Shown here one piece after another: positions 1 through 8,267 of a stretch of DNA of 64,000 nt. Where the stretch lies: NCBI RefSeq assembly GCF_049472675.1, contig NZ_JAPNXM010000002.1:186001-250000 (forward strand), written 5' to 3'. A program made the position numbers and the translations under genes. This DNA is from Deferribacter thermophilus. GTDB taxonomy: Bacteria > Chrysiogenota > Deferribacteres > Deferribacterales > Deferribacteraceae. Position 1 is the first letter of the stretch, and each line of letters starts with the position of its first letter. The notes beneath the pieces are model-generated. The model saw nothing but the letters and a program-made list of their open reading frames with translations. It did no database searches and was not told where the DNA came from.

Positions 1-53
1 TCTTAGAGATTATCTTGTTCAAATAATTAAAAATAAGTTTTTATGAGGAAACT

Positions 54-455
54 ATGTCAAATATCCCAGAAATTAGAATAATTCATGGTATAATAAACAG
101 AGAGTTATCTGATCTGTTAGAAGTTTTGGAGAAAATTCTAAGCAAAAAAGGTGTATTTGAAAGTAATTACCCTTTGATGGATATTGCAATAACCAATGAC
201 AAAATAAAAATTTATGTTGATTTACCTGGTGTAAAGCTTGAAGATTTTAAGGTTTTTTTATATAACAAAAACCTTATTATAGAGGGGTATAAGTCCGATA
301 TTAGGATAGGGGAAAAAGTCAATTTTTTGCGTATGGAAAGAGATTTTTTCCCATTTAGAAGAGTTGTTCAATTACCTGAAAATATAAATGAAGATAATAT
401 TACAGCTGTTTTAAAAGATGGAGTGTTAGAAATTACTATTGATAAGAAGTTATAA
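54..455 (+). CDS. Small heat-shock protein, Hsp20/alpha-crystallin family
   Basis: An ATP-independent holdase chaperone of 133 aa. The alpha-crystallin domain runs from about residue 46 to the end. It contains the family signature PGVKLEDFKVFL, the strand pair around LIIEGYK, and the conserved A-x-L-K-D-G-V-L-E-I-T-I stretch near the C terminus. The C-terminal tail after the domain is only a few residues, shorter than in most Hsp20 proteins. A GAGGAAA ribosome site precedes the ATG. The gene ends 9 bases before the Lon protease gene on the same strand, so the two are probably one stress operon of holdase plus protease. That role is inferred from adjacency; the family call is secure. Confidence 0.9.
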   Translation: MSNIPEIRIIHGIINRELSDLLEVLEKILSKKGVFESNYPLMDIAITNDKIKIYVDLPGVKLEDFKVFLYNKNLIIEGYKSDIRIGEKVNFLRMERDFFPFRRVVQLPENINEDNITAVLKDGVLEITIDKKL

Positions 456-464
456 GGAGGAATA

Positions 465-2798
465 ATGGAGCATTTAGAGCAGGATATAAAAATTCCAGAA
501 CAGTTACCTTTATTACCAGTTAGAGATATAGTTATTTTCCCATACATGGTGTTACCTTTATTTGTAGGTAGAGATTCAAGTATTGCTGCAATTGATGAAT
601 CTCTAAATTCTAATAGATTGATCTTTTTAGCAGCACAAAAAGATGCAATGATAGAAGCTCCAACTCCAGATGATATCTATAAAGTTGGTTGTATTGCAAT
701 GATTTTGCGAATGCTCAAGCTTCCTGATGGCAGGGTAAAAATTTTAGTTCAGGGTTTAAAAAGGGGCGAGATAGAAGAATATGTTCAAAATGAACCTTTT
801 TATAAAGTTAAGGTTAAATCTATTGATGAAATTCAGGTTGAAAAGGATTTAAATGTCGAAGCTCTAATTAGGTATGTAAAAGAGCAAATTAGTAAAGCAG
901 TAAATCTTGGAAAACCGATGTTGCCTGATTTACTTGCAATAATAGATACTCTGGATGACCCAGGAAAACTTGCTGATATTGTAGTGGCAAATATTGGATT
1001 GAAAATCGAAGAAGCACAGGAAGTTTTAGAGATTGTCAATCCTGTGGAGAGACTTAAAAAAGTATCAGATTTTTTGAATAGGGAAATAGCAATTTTAGAG
1101 GTTCAGCAAAAAATTTTAAATGAGGCAAAGGGGGAGATTGACAAAAGTCAAAGGGAGTATTTCTTAAAAGAGCAGCTTAAAGCTATAAAGAAAGAACTTG
1201 GCGAGGAAGATGACTTTCAAAAAGAGATTGAAGAGTTTGAGAAGAAAATCAAAAAGGCAAAAATGCCTAAAGATGTTAGAGAAGAAGCTAAAAAGCAACT
1301 TGATAGATTATCTAAAATGCATCCTGATTCTGCAGAGGCAACAGTAATAAGAACTTATCTAGAATGGTTAGTTGAGCTTCCTTGGAGTAAAAGTAGTAAA
1401 GATAATCTTGATTTAACTCATGCTAAAAAAATCCTCGATGAAGATCACTACGGATTAAAAGAGGTAAAAGAGAGGATTTTAGAGTTTTTAGCTGTTAGGA
1501 AGTTAAATCCAAATATGAAAAGCCCGATTTTATGTTTTGTAGGTCCGCCAGGTGTAGGTAAAACATCACTTGGAAAATCTATTGCAAGAGCTATGGGAAG
1601 AAAATTTTATAGGATTTCACTGGGAGGGATGAGAGATGAGGCAGAAATAAGGGGGCATAGAAGGACATATATAGGCGCTATGCCAGGTAAAATAATTCAA
1701 GGTATTAAAGTGTGTGGGACAAACAATCCAGTTTTTATGCTTGATGAAATTGATAAGATAGGGATGGATTTTAGGGGTGATCCAGCTTCTGCTCTTTTAG
1801 AGGTACTTGACCCAGAGCAGAATAATAGTTTTGTGGATCATTATTTAGGTGTTCCCTTTGATTTATCAAAAGTGTTGTTTATAACTACGGCCAATTATTT
1901 GGATCCTATCCCTCCTGCTTTAAAAGATAGAATGGAAATTATTTATCTACCTGGTTATACAGAAGAGGATAAGATTAAAATTGCAGAAAAATATCTAATC
2001 CCAAGACAGGTAACAGAAAATGGGCTAGATATAAAACAGATAAAGTTTACAAAGAAAGCAATTGAGAAGATTATTACAGGTTATACTCGTGAATCAGGGC
2101 TTAGAAACCTTGAAAGGTTAATTGGAAAAATATGTAGAAAAGCGGCAAGGCTTTATGCAGAAAATAAGAAAACAAATTTTCTAATAAATGAAAAAGTGGT
2201 TGTGAAATATCTTGGTCCAGTAAAATTTCTAGATGAAGATGAGTTGAAAAATAATGAGATTGGTATTGTTACTGGGCTTGCTTGGACACCTTTTGGGGGT
2301 GAGATACTTTTTGTAGAGTGTACAAAATACAAAGGGAAAGGTAACCTTATTTTAACAGGTCAGCTTGGGGATGTGATGAAAGAATCTGCTAGGGCAGCTT
2401 TATCCCATATAAGATCAATTGCTTCAAATTATGGCATTGATGAAAATCTATTTGATCAACATGATATACATGTGCATGTTCCAGCCGGTGCTATTCCAAA
2501 AGATGGCCCATCAGCTGGGATTACAATTGCTACTGCAATATATTCGGTTTTTAAAAATGTTCCTGTAAGAAAAGATGTGGCTATGACGGGAGAAATTACA
2601 ATTACAGGGAAAGTCTTACCAATTGGTGGTCTCAAAGAGAAGCTATTAGCAGCAAAAAGACATAATATAAAAAAGGTACTACTACCTAAAAAGAATGAAA
2701 AAGATTTAGTGGAAATAGATAAAGATATAAGAAAGTCATTTGAACTGGTTTTTGTTGAAAAGTTTGAGGATGTTATAAAACATGCAATAATAGAGTAA
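465..2798 (+). CDS. lon: ATP-dependent Lon protease
   Basis: A cytoplasmic AAA+ serine protease that degrades misfolded and regulatory proteins. The 777 aa match the usual bacterial Lon length. The N-terminal LON substrate-binding domain covers about residues 14-210 and starts PLLPVRDIVIFPYMVLPLFV. A coiled coil follows, then the AAA+ module with Walker A GPPGVGKT at about 359-366 and Walker B FMLDEIDK. The C-terminal protease domain has the catalytic Ser in KDGPSAGIT (about 682) and the Lys in GGLKEKLLAAKR (about 725). An AAGGAGG ribosome site precedes the ATG. The Hsp20 gene lies 9 bases upstream. Confidence 0.97.
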   Translation: MEHLEQDIKIPEQLPLLPVRDIVIFPYMVLPLFVGRDSSIAAIDESLNSNRLIFLAAQKDAMIEAPTPDDIYKVGCIAMILRMLKLPDGRVKILVQGLKRGEIEEYVQNEPFYKVKVKSIDEIQVEKDLNVEALIRYVKEQISKAVNLGKPMLPDLLAIIDTLDDPGKLADIVVANIGLKIEEAQEVLEIVNPVERLKKVSDFLNREIAILEVQQKILNEAKGEIDKSQREYFLKEQLKAIKKELGEEDDFQKEIEEFEKKIKKAKMPKDVREEAKKQLDRLSKMHPDSAEATVIRTYLEWLVELPWSKSSKDNLDLTHAKKILDEDHYGLKEVKERILEFLAVRKLNPNMKSPILCFVGPPGVGKTSLGKSIARAMGRKFYRISLGGMRDEAEIRGHRRTYIGAMPGKIIQGIKVCGTNNPVFMLDEIDKIGMDFRGDPASALLEVLDPEQNNSFVDHYLGVPFDLSKVLFITTANYLDPIPPALKDRMEIIYLPGYTEEDKIKIAEKYLIPRQVTENGLDIKQIKFTKKAIEKIITGYTRESGLRNLERLIGKICRKAARLYAENKKTNFLINEKVVVKYLGPVKFLDEDELKNNEIGIVTGLAWTPFGGEILFVECTKYKGKGNLILTGQLGDVMKESARAALSHIRSIASNYGIDENLFDQHDIHVHVPAGAIPKDGPSAGITIATAIYSVFKNVPVRKDVAMTGEITITGKVLPIGGLKEKLLAAKRHNIKKVLLPKKNEKDLVEIDKDIRKSFELVFVEKFEDVIKHAIIE

Positions 2799-2807
2799 GA
2801 GGGGTAT

Positions 2808-3239
2808 ATAAATAAGTTACAACTTAAGATAAAAAAACTTTTTGAAATTAATAGAAGTGCAAATGTAGTTGCATTTTCTTTTGCATTAGGTATTTTTATT
2901 GGTTTTTCACCGTATATAGGTTTTCATACTGTTTTGGCAATAGCTGTTGCTTATGTTTTTAATTTTCCTATTTATCCGTTAATTTTAGGTGCTTATATTA
3001 CTAATCCTTTAACTTTAATATTTATTTATGCATTTTGCTATAAAGTCGGTCTCTGGATAACCGATTTAGAAGTTACTATTTCGATAAATTGGAGTAATTT
3101 GACATGGCAAGCACTTTTTACTAATATTAAGGAGATATTAATACCATTTTTTGTGGGGACACATGTTGTGGGTATTATTTCATCCATTATTGTATATATT
3201 GTATCATATTTGTTATTGAAAAAGTTTAGAGGCTGGTAG
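2808..3239 (+). CDS. DUF2062 family membrane protein, probably with a non-standard start codon
   Basis: A small membrane protein of the DUF2062 family, whose function is unknown to me. The family signature is visible as FALGIFIGFSPYIGFHTVLA followed by ITNPLTLIFIYAFCYKVG, with hydrophobic segments at both ends. The conserved part begins before any ATG, GTG or TTG: the Lon stop at 2796-2798 is in the same frame and the first TTG is at 2931, inside the domain. The only start close to the AGAGGGG ribosome site is ATA at 2808, so I propose that start with low certainty; AUU further in is an alternative. The TAG stop abuts the GTG of the next gene. Confidence 0.7.
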   Translation: MNKLQLKIKKLFEINRSANVVAFSFALGIFIGFSPYIGFHTVLAIAVAYVFNFPIYPLILGAYITNPLTLIFIYAFCYKVGLWITDLEVTISINWSNLTWQALFTNIKEILIPFFVGTHVVGIISSIIVYIVSYLLLKKFRGW

Positions 3240-4124
3240 GTGACTAAAATAATTGCTGTTGCAAGTGGTAAAGGAGGGGTTGGTAAAAGTTTTTTTTCTG
3301 CTAATCTCGCTATAAGTTTAAATAACAAGGGGTTTAATACATTATTGGTCGATGGTGATCTTGGTGGTGCTAATTTGCATAATTTTGTTGGGCTAAAGGT
3401 TGCTAATGTTGGTATATATGAATTTTTGAAAAACAAATTAGATATAAAAGAAATAATTATAAAAACTCCAGCAAAAGTTGATTTTATAGGTGGTGCTAGT
3501 GATATTTTAGGAATGGCACATATTACAAATTATGAAAAATTAAAAATAATTAATACATTAAAAAGATTAAATTATAATTATGTAGTAATGGATTTAGGTG
3601 CTGGTACAAGTTATAATATGTTAGATTTTTTCAATTTTGCTGACAAAAAAGTGATTATATTGAACAGTGAACCAACATCAATTGAAAATTCGTATGGTTT
3701 TTTAAAAATATCTCTCTATCGTGTAATTGAAAAACTTATTAAAAATAATCCTTTATTGGAAAAAGTAGCTGTTAGATTAAAGAGTAGAAGCAAGAATTAT
3801 AAAAGGGTAGAAGATATTTTAGAAGATATTAAGGGTTATGATAGTAATTATGTTGATAAAGTAAAAGAGCTTATAAGTTCCTATAGGGTTGGACTTGTTT
3901 TAAATATGTTAAAGTTTAAAAAAGAATTAAATGTATTTTTCGGTTTTGAAACTGTAGCAAGAAAATATTTAAATATTCAAATAGAGAAATTAGGTTTTAT
4001 CCCTTTTGATACAGAAATACAAGAATCGTTAAAAAGACTTGAACCTTTTTATTATTATTCCGATAATAGATTTATAAAGGAAAGATTTGATGAAATATCA
4101 GATAAAGTAATTTCAAATATGTGA
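3240..4124 (+). CDS. MinD/ParA-family P-loop ATPase (FlhG-like)
   Basis: A deviant-Walker ATPase of 294 aa that probably acts at the membrane or the cell pole. The deviant Walker A is SGKGGVGKSFFSANLA at about residues 9-24. Next come LLVDGDLGGANLHNFVGL and the switch MDLGAGTSYNMLDFF. The GGANLH variant is typical of the FlhG/YlxH-like branch, which positions flagella or chemoreceptors, rather than classical MinD. It starts at a GTG directly after the DUF2062 stop and is followed by a CheW-CheZ fusion gene, which supports a motility or chemotaxis role. Family call is sure; the specific role is inferred. Confidence 0.82.
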   Translation: MTKIIAVASGKGGVGKSFFSANLAISLNNKGFNTLLVDGDLGGANLHNFVGLKVANVGIYEFLKNKLDIKEIIIKTPAKVDFIGGASDILGMAHITNYEKLKIINTLKRLNYNYVVMDLGAGTSYNMLDFFNFADKKVIILNSEPTSIENSYGFLKISLYRVIEKLIKNNPLLEKVAVRLKSRSKNYKRVEDILEDIKGYDSNYVDKVKELISSYRVGLVLNMLKFKKELNVFFGFETVARKYLNIQIEKLGFIPFDTEIQESLKRLEPFYYYSDNRFIKERFDEISDKVISNM

Positions 4125-4132
4125 GGTGCAAT

Positions 4133-5752
4133 ATGCAAGGTAATAATATGGTTGAAAAAAATGATTTTGATATAGATTTGGTTGAGGAAGAAGTTATACA
4201 GTTAGTAGGTTTTAAATTGGGCGATGAAGAATATGCAATAGATATTTTAAAAGTTCAAGAAATTATTCGAATGGTAGAAATTACTTCTGTTCCTAGGGTT
4301 GACCCTTTTGTTTTGGGTGTAATGAACTTGAGGGGTAAAGTTATACCAGTTGTGGATTTAAGATTAAGGTTTAATTTGGATAAAAGTGATTTTGATAAAA
4401 ATACTAGGATTATAGTTGTAAATTTTGAAAAGGAAAGTATTGGGTTTGTAGTTGATGAAGTTACGGAAGTAATGAGAATAACTAAAAGTATAGTAGAACC
4501 TACACCACCATTGGTTGGTACAATAGGTCAAGAGTATATTTTAGGAATATGTAAATATAACGAAAGATTAATTATTTTGTTAGATATAGATAGAGTTATT
4601 TTTGGTGATAGTAAGGAAGAGAGTGAATTAAAAAAGAAATTTTCTAAAACTGATAGTGCAGATAGTGCTGTTGTGGACGAAAATGAAGTTTCAACCACTG
4701 CAAGCTCAACTATATCTAATTCTAATAAAAGTGAAGAAAAACAGGAAGATATTGTAAAAGAGATTGAGACAAATAATGAGTTAACTAATGAAGTTAATGA
4801 AGACAATTACGACATCGATGCTTTAATTGCTGCTGAGTTAGAAAAGAGAGAAAAAGAGACAGAGGAGCTTATAAAAAAGAAGAAAAAAGGTGTAGATACT
4901 CCTGTAGAAGAAGTCCTTAATGATGCTCTAGAACAAAGTGAAAAAATTTATAATGAAAGCGCTGATCAGGTTACACAAGAGGATTTAGATGCTTTGATTG
5001 CTGCGGAATTGGAAAAAAGAGAAAAAGAAACAGAAGAGCTAATTAAAAAGAAAAAAAGTAAAAAAAAAATAGTTGAAAATGATACAAATGAAAATTCAGT
5101 TGAAGTAGATATAACTTTAGAACAAAAAGAGGAAGAATTAAGTGATACGCTATTAGTTATTAAAAGAGATTCTCTAGAAGAGATTAAAAGTATTGCAGAT
5201 AAGATTATAAATGGTGAAGTAACTGATTTAGATTTTGATATTAAAGGGGAGATAGGTGAGCTTTTAAAACTTTTATTAGAAACAAAAGGTAAAATTGATG
5301 AGTTAGAGCCAACAATTGATGATTCATCTAAAAAAATTCCTACTGTTAAAGAGTCATTAGATGATGTTACAGAAAAAGCGGAAAATGCGGCTTTAAACCT
5401 TATGAACAATACTGAAAAAATGATAGAAATATATAAAGATATGGAAAATTTAGTCAGCAATCTTGAAAATGTAATTAATATGAATGATGAAAATAGTGCA
5501 ATGGAAATTTTAGGTCAGGTTGAAGAGAGAATATCAAATCTTGATAGCATGGGTTTTGAGATGCTTAATTCATTGGAATTTCAAGATATTACTGAGCAAA
5601 AAATTAGAAAAATTATTAATTATGTTGAAGAGATTGGCGCAAAGTTCGGTGCCATATTAGGTTATATGAAAGTAAAACAAATCAAAGGTGAAAAAATTGA
5701 AGTAAGTCAGGAAGATGTAGATAAACTGCTGAGTGATTTTGGCTTGAATTAA
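4133..5752 (+). CDS. CheW-CheZ fusion chemotaxis protein
   Basis: The N-terminal CheW domain (about residues 20-150; FKLGDEEYAIDILKVQEII, GVMNLRGKVIPVVDLR) should couple receptors to CheA. A charged linker follows. The C-terminal about 200 residues are CheZ-like: a long helical region, the phosphatase motif LEFQDITEQKIRKI near 482 with the expected catalytic Gln, and a terminal SQEDVDKLLSDFGLN matching the CheY-P-binding tail of CheZ. Two further copies of a similar D-x-DALIAAELEKREKETEE unit lie in the linker at about 226-250 and 283-306. I start at the ATG at 4133 because GAGGTG sits just before it; an upstream in-frame GTG at 4121 lacks a site. The fusion would join signal input and CheY-P removal in one protein. 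Confidence 0.82.
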   Translation: MQGNNMVEKNDFDIDLVEEEVIQLVGFKLGDEEYAIDILKVQEIIRMVEITSVPRVDPFVLGVMNLRGKVIPVVDLRLRFNLDKSDFDKNTRIIVVNFEKESIGFVVDEVTEVMRITKSIVEPTPPLVGTIGQEYILGICKYNERLIILLDIDRVIFGDSKEESELKKKFSKTDSADSAVVDENEVSTTASSTISNSNKSEEKQEDIVKEIETNNELTNEVNEDNYDIDALIAAELEKREKETEELIKKKKKGVDTPVEEVLNDALEQSEKIYNESADQVTQEDLDALIAAELEKREKETEELIKKKKSKKKIVENDTNENSVEVDITLEQKEEELSDTLLVIKRDSLEEIKSIADKIINGEVTDLDFDIKGEIGELLKLLLETKGKIDELEPTIDDSSKKIPTVKESLDDVTEKAENAALNLMNNTEKMIEIYKDMENLVSNLENVINMNDENSAMEILGQVEERISNLDSMGFEMLNSLEFQDITEQKIRKIINYVEEIGAKFGAILGYMKVKQIKGEKIEVSQEDVDKLLSDFGLN

Positions 5753-5781
5753 AAATTAATTTTTAATATAATTGTTTATAT

Positions 5782-5853
5782 AGGCGCGTAGCTCAGTGGG
5801 AGAGCACTGCGTTGACGTCGCAGGAGTCGGCGGTTCAATCCCGCCCGCGCCTA
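5782..5853 (+). tRNA. tRNA-Val (GAC anticodon)
   Basis: A cloverleaf can be drawn by hand. The acceptor stem AGGCGCG pairs with CGCGCCT and leaves A as discriminator. The D arm contains GCTCAGTGGGAGAGC, the anticodon stem is CTGCG/CGCAG around the loop TTGACGT (anticodon GAC), and the T arm is GGCGG-TTCAATC-CCGCC. CCA is not encoded. It lies in the gap between the CheW-CheZ gene and the cupin gene. Confidence 0.95.
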
Positions 5854-5870
5854 TTTAGTGGGGGAAGATT

Positions 5871-6233
5871 ATGAAGGTTGTTAGATTTGATTCAGCAAAA
5901 AGATATCAACCTGAGAAAGGTTGGGAGAGACTTTCATTTTGTGAAGAGGAAGATATTTCAATCGAATATTTTGTAAAACCTCCAAAGCACTCTTCACCTA
6001 AGCATAGTCATCCAAATTCTCAGATTTTAATTGTCTTAGAAGGGCAGCTTTCTATTTGGACTGAAAAAGATGGAGATGTATTGCTAAACAAGTTGGATAC
6101 TGCTTATATTGAAGGTAATGAAGTTCATATTGTTACTAATCCATTGGATAAAGTCTCAATTGGTTTAGATATATTCGTTCCTGGACGAAGTTTTGATTTT
6201 TGGCTCAAACGCAAAGAGATGTTGAATAAATAA
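5871..6233 (+). CDS. Cupin-domain protein
   Basis: A 120-aa single-domain cupin. Motif 1 is recognisable as KHSSPKHSHPNSQILIVLEG (about residues 39-58), giving His ligands for a metal, and motif 2 as GNEVHIVTNPLDK (about 83-95) with one His. Small stand-alone cupins bind metals and act as isomerases, dioxygenases or sugar-binding proteins; nothing here decides which. The gene begins 18 bases after tRNA-Val, preceded by GTGGGGGAAG, so it may be cotranscribed with the tRNA. Confidence 0.75.
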   Translation: MKVVRFDSAKRYQPEKGWERLSFCEEEDISIEYFVKPPKHSSPKHSHPNSQILIVLEGQLSIWTEKDGDVLLNKLDTAYIEGNEVHIVTNPLDKVSIGLDIFVPGRSFDFWLKRKEMLNK

Positions 6234-6303
6234 CAAAAAGTTAAATAAGTGGAATTGATTTAAACATTTTTTTAAAAAAGTTGTATATTGTATACATTTT
6301 TTA

Positions 6304-6332
6304 TTGACAATATTAGGATATAGATATATTCA
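6304..6332 (+). promoter_or_regulatory. Putative sigma-70 promoter before the Tat-leader/octaheme cytochrome unit
   Basis: A perfect TTGACA (6304-6309) is followed after 17 bases by TATTCA, a plausible -10, about 30 bases before the start of the short Tat-leader ORF. This is a motif match only. Confidence 0.45.
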
Positions 6333-6363
6333 ATAAATTAAATCCTATGCAGGGAGGTAAAAA

Positions 6364-6471
6364 ATGTCTTTATTGAAATCAAAAATCACGAGAAGAAAAT
6401 TCCTTGGAGCAACGAGTGGCGCAGTAGCTGCTACTTTGGTTGCTACTAATTTAATATTTAATTTGGAGTAA
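6364..6471 (+). pseudogene. Orphan Tat signal peptide, 35 aa, probably a gene remnant
   Basis: A short ORF with a strong GGGAGG ribosome site encodes a complete twin-arginine leader: the basic motif TRRKFLGA followed by the hydrophobic stretch GAVAATLVATNLIF. It then stops at TAA after NLE. Such leaders normally export folded redox enzymes such as molybdopterin oxidoreductases or ferredoxin subunits. I see no continuation of a mature domain before the cytochrome gene 46 bases downstream. The simplest reading is a deletion that removed the body of an electron-transfer subunit; an intact 35-aa leader-only peptide is less likely. Confidence 0.55.
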
Positions 6472-6517
6472 CATGTAACATAAAAATAAGTACTATAATA
6501 TCTTGTAGGAGGTCAAT

Positions 6518-7918
6518 ATGAAAAAGCTTAGTGTATTATTTACCTTTTTATCGTTTTTCATTTTTTTAGGAATGGCTGTAGCATCTGTAGACCATTCTGA
6601 GTTTATTGATGGCGAATTCAAAACTGGCAAAGATGTAACTAAGAAATGTTTAGAGTGTCACGAGGAACAAGCAAAAGAAATACTATCTACTTCACATTGG
6701 AAATGGAAAGGGGAGCCAAAACTTTTAGTAGATGCTCCTAACGAAGAGCTTGGGAAAGCTAATTTGATTAATAACTTTTGTATTGCAGTGTTAGCTGATA
6801 ATTATAAAGGTTGTACAAAATGTCACATAGGCTATGGTTGGAAAGATGCTAGCTTTGATTTCAATAATCCAGAAAATATTGACTGTTTAGTATGTCACAC
6901 AAAAGAAAAAAGTTATTTTAAAGCCAAAAAAACAGGAAAAGCTGGCGAGCTTAACCCTGCTGCAATCAGTGCGGGGATTGTGGATCTAAAGAAAGCAGCG
7001 CAAAATGTTGGAAAACCAGATAGAGATAACTGTGGGACTTGTCATTTTTATGGAGGTGGTGGAGATGCAGTTAAACATGGTGATTTAGACTCAACAATGG
7101 CTAACCCTTCACCTGAATTAGATGTGCATATGGGTAAACTCAACTTTACTTGCCAAGAATGTCATAAAACTGAAAATCATAAAATTGCTGGTGCTTCTAC
7201 AATGTTGGCTACTTATGAAGGGCGTGTAAGCTGTTCAGACTGCCATGATAATCCACATGCAGAAAATAAAATACTTAATCAACACACAAAGTCAGTTGCT
7301 TGTCAAACATGCCACATACCTGCCTTTGCTAGAGAAATGGCAACAAAAATGTACTGGGATTGGTCTAAGGCTGGTAAAGATTTTGATGAAATAGAAGAAC
7401 AGTATGGACATGAAACCTATAAAAAAATAAAGGGAGAATTTTTCTGGGATAAAAATGTAATACCTACTTATGCTTGGTATAATGGTAAAGTTAAGCGCTA
7501 TTTAATAGGTCAAACTATTGATCCAGCGAATATTGTTAAAATAACTAGTCCTGTTGGAAGTATCAATGACCCTAACTCTAAAATTTATCCTTTCAAAGTA
7601 CACAGAGGTTGGCAGCCTTATGATACAAAATATAAATATCTTTTAACACCTAAAACTGTTGGTGGTTTCTGATCTCACTTTGATTGGATAAAAGGTTTAA
7701 AAGATGGTGCTAAAGCTGCTGGTATAAAATTTAGTGGTAATTTTGATTTTGTAAGAACTCAAGAGTGGATAGCTATATCACATATGGTTGCTCCTAAAAA
7801 GGATGCTTTGAAGTGCAATGATTGTCATGGCACTAATGAAAGGATTAATTGGGAGGAACTTGGATACGAAGGTGATCCAATTGCTGTTGGTAGTAAAAGA
7901 ATGGAATATATTAAGTAA
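6518..7918 (+). CDS. Octaheme c-type cytochrome, tetrathionate reductase (OTR) family, with in-frame TGA (probable selenocysteine)
   Basis: A periplasmic multiheme oxidoreductase. A Sec-type signal peptide (MKKLSVLFTFLSFFIFLGMA) leads into seven CxxCH motifs: CLECH, CTKCH, CLVCH, CGTCH, CQECH, CSDCH and CQTCH. The frame then meets TGA at 7670-7672 (codon 385) and continues without a break for 81 codons as SHFDWIKGLKDGAKAAG and HMVAPKKDALKCNDCH, which supplies the eighth heme motif, ending at TAA 7918. The first-heme context CLECHEEQ...TSHWKWKG and the HMVAPK segment fit the OTR family, whose members reduce tetrathionate, nitrite or hydroxylamine in vitro. Full-length family size needs the readthrough. 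The TGA is probably Sec (a tRNA-Sec gene is in this window); a TGG to TGA nonsense mutation is the alternative. AGGAGG precedes the start. Confidence 0.8.
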
Positions 7919-7929
7919 TACTTCATTAT

Positions 7930-7966
7930 GGGTAGTATGCTCATTATGGGTGTACTACCCTTTTTT
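7930..7966 (+). terminator. Rho-independent terminator after the octaheme cytochrome
   Basis: The arms GGGTAGTA and TACTACCC (8-bp perfect stem, 15-base loop) are followed by TTTTTT. It begins 12 bases after the TAA at 7918, not after the TGA at 7672. This supports 7918 as the true end of the gene. Confidence 0.85.
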
Positions 7967-8267
7967 ATAAACTTTATAATTTAAATATTATGATAAAAAA
8001 TTAACAAGTATAAATTTTCCAATTTGGATTAAGCTTATTGTTTGATTTAACTTTTTTATGTTATAACCTTTTTTATATTACCTTTTTATTAGAAATATTC
8101 CTTAGTTAATAAATTTTCAAAAGTACAAAGTATATTTATTAGAATCAGTCATTAAGTAATTTAGCTTGTTGTACTATAAATAAAACTAAACATATTTAAA
8201 AATTTATATATATTAATATGTAAAGAATTGTAAAATGATTAAAGTTCTTAGGATGAAGGAGGATTTG
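7967..8267. other. Intergenic AT-rich stretch
   Basis: About 300 bases without an ORF between the terminator and the FAD oxidoreductase. It probably holds the promoter of that gene. I see no clear hairpin, repeat or RNA gene. Confidence 0.5.
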
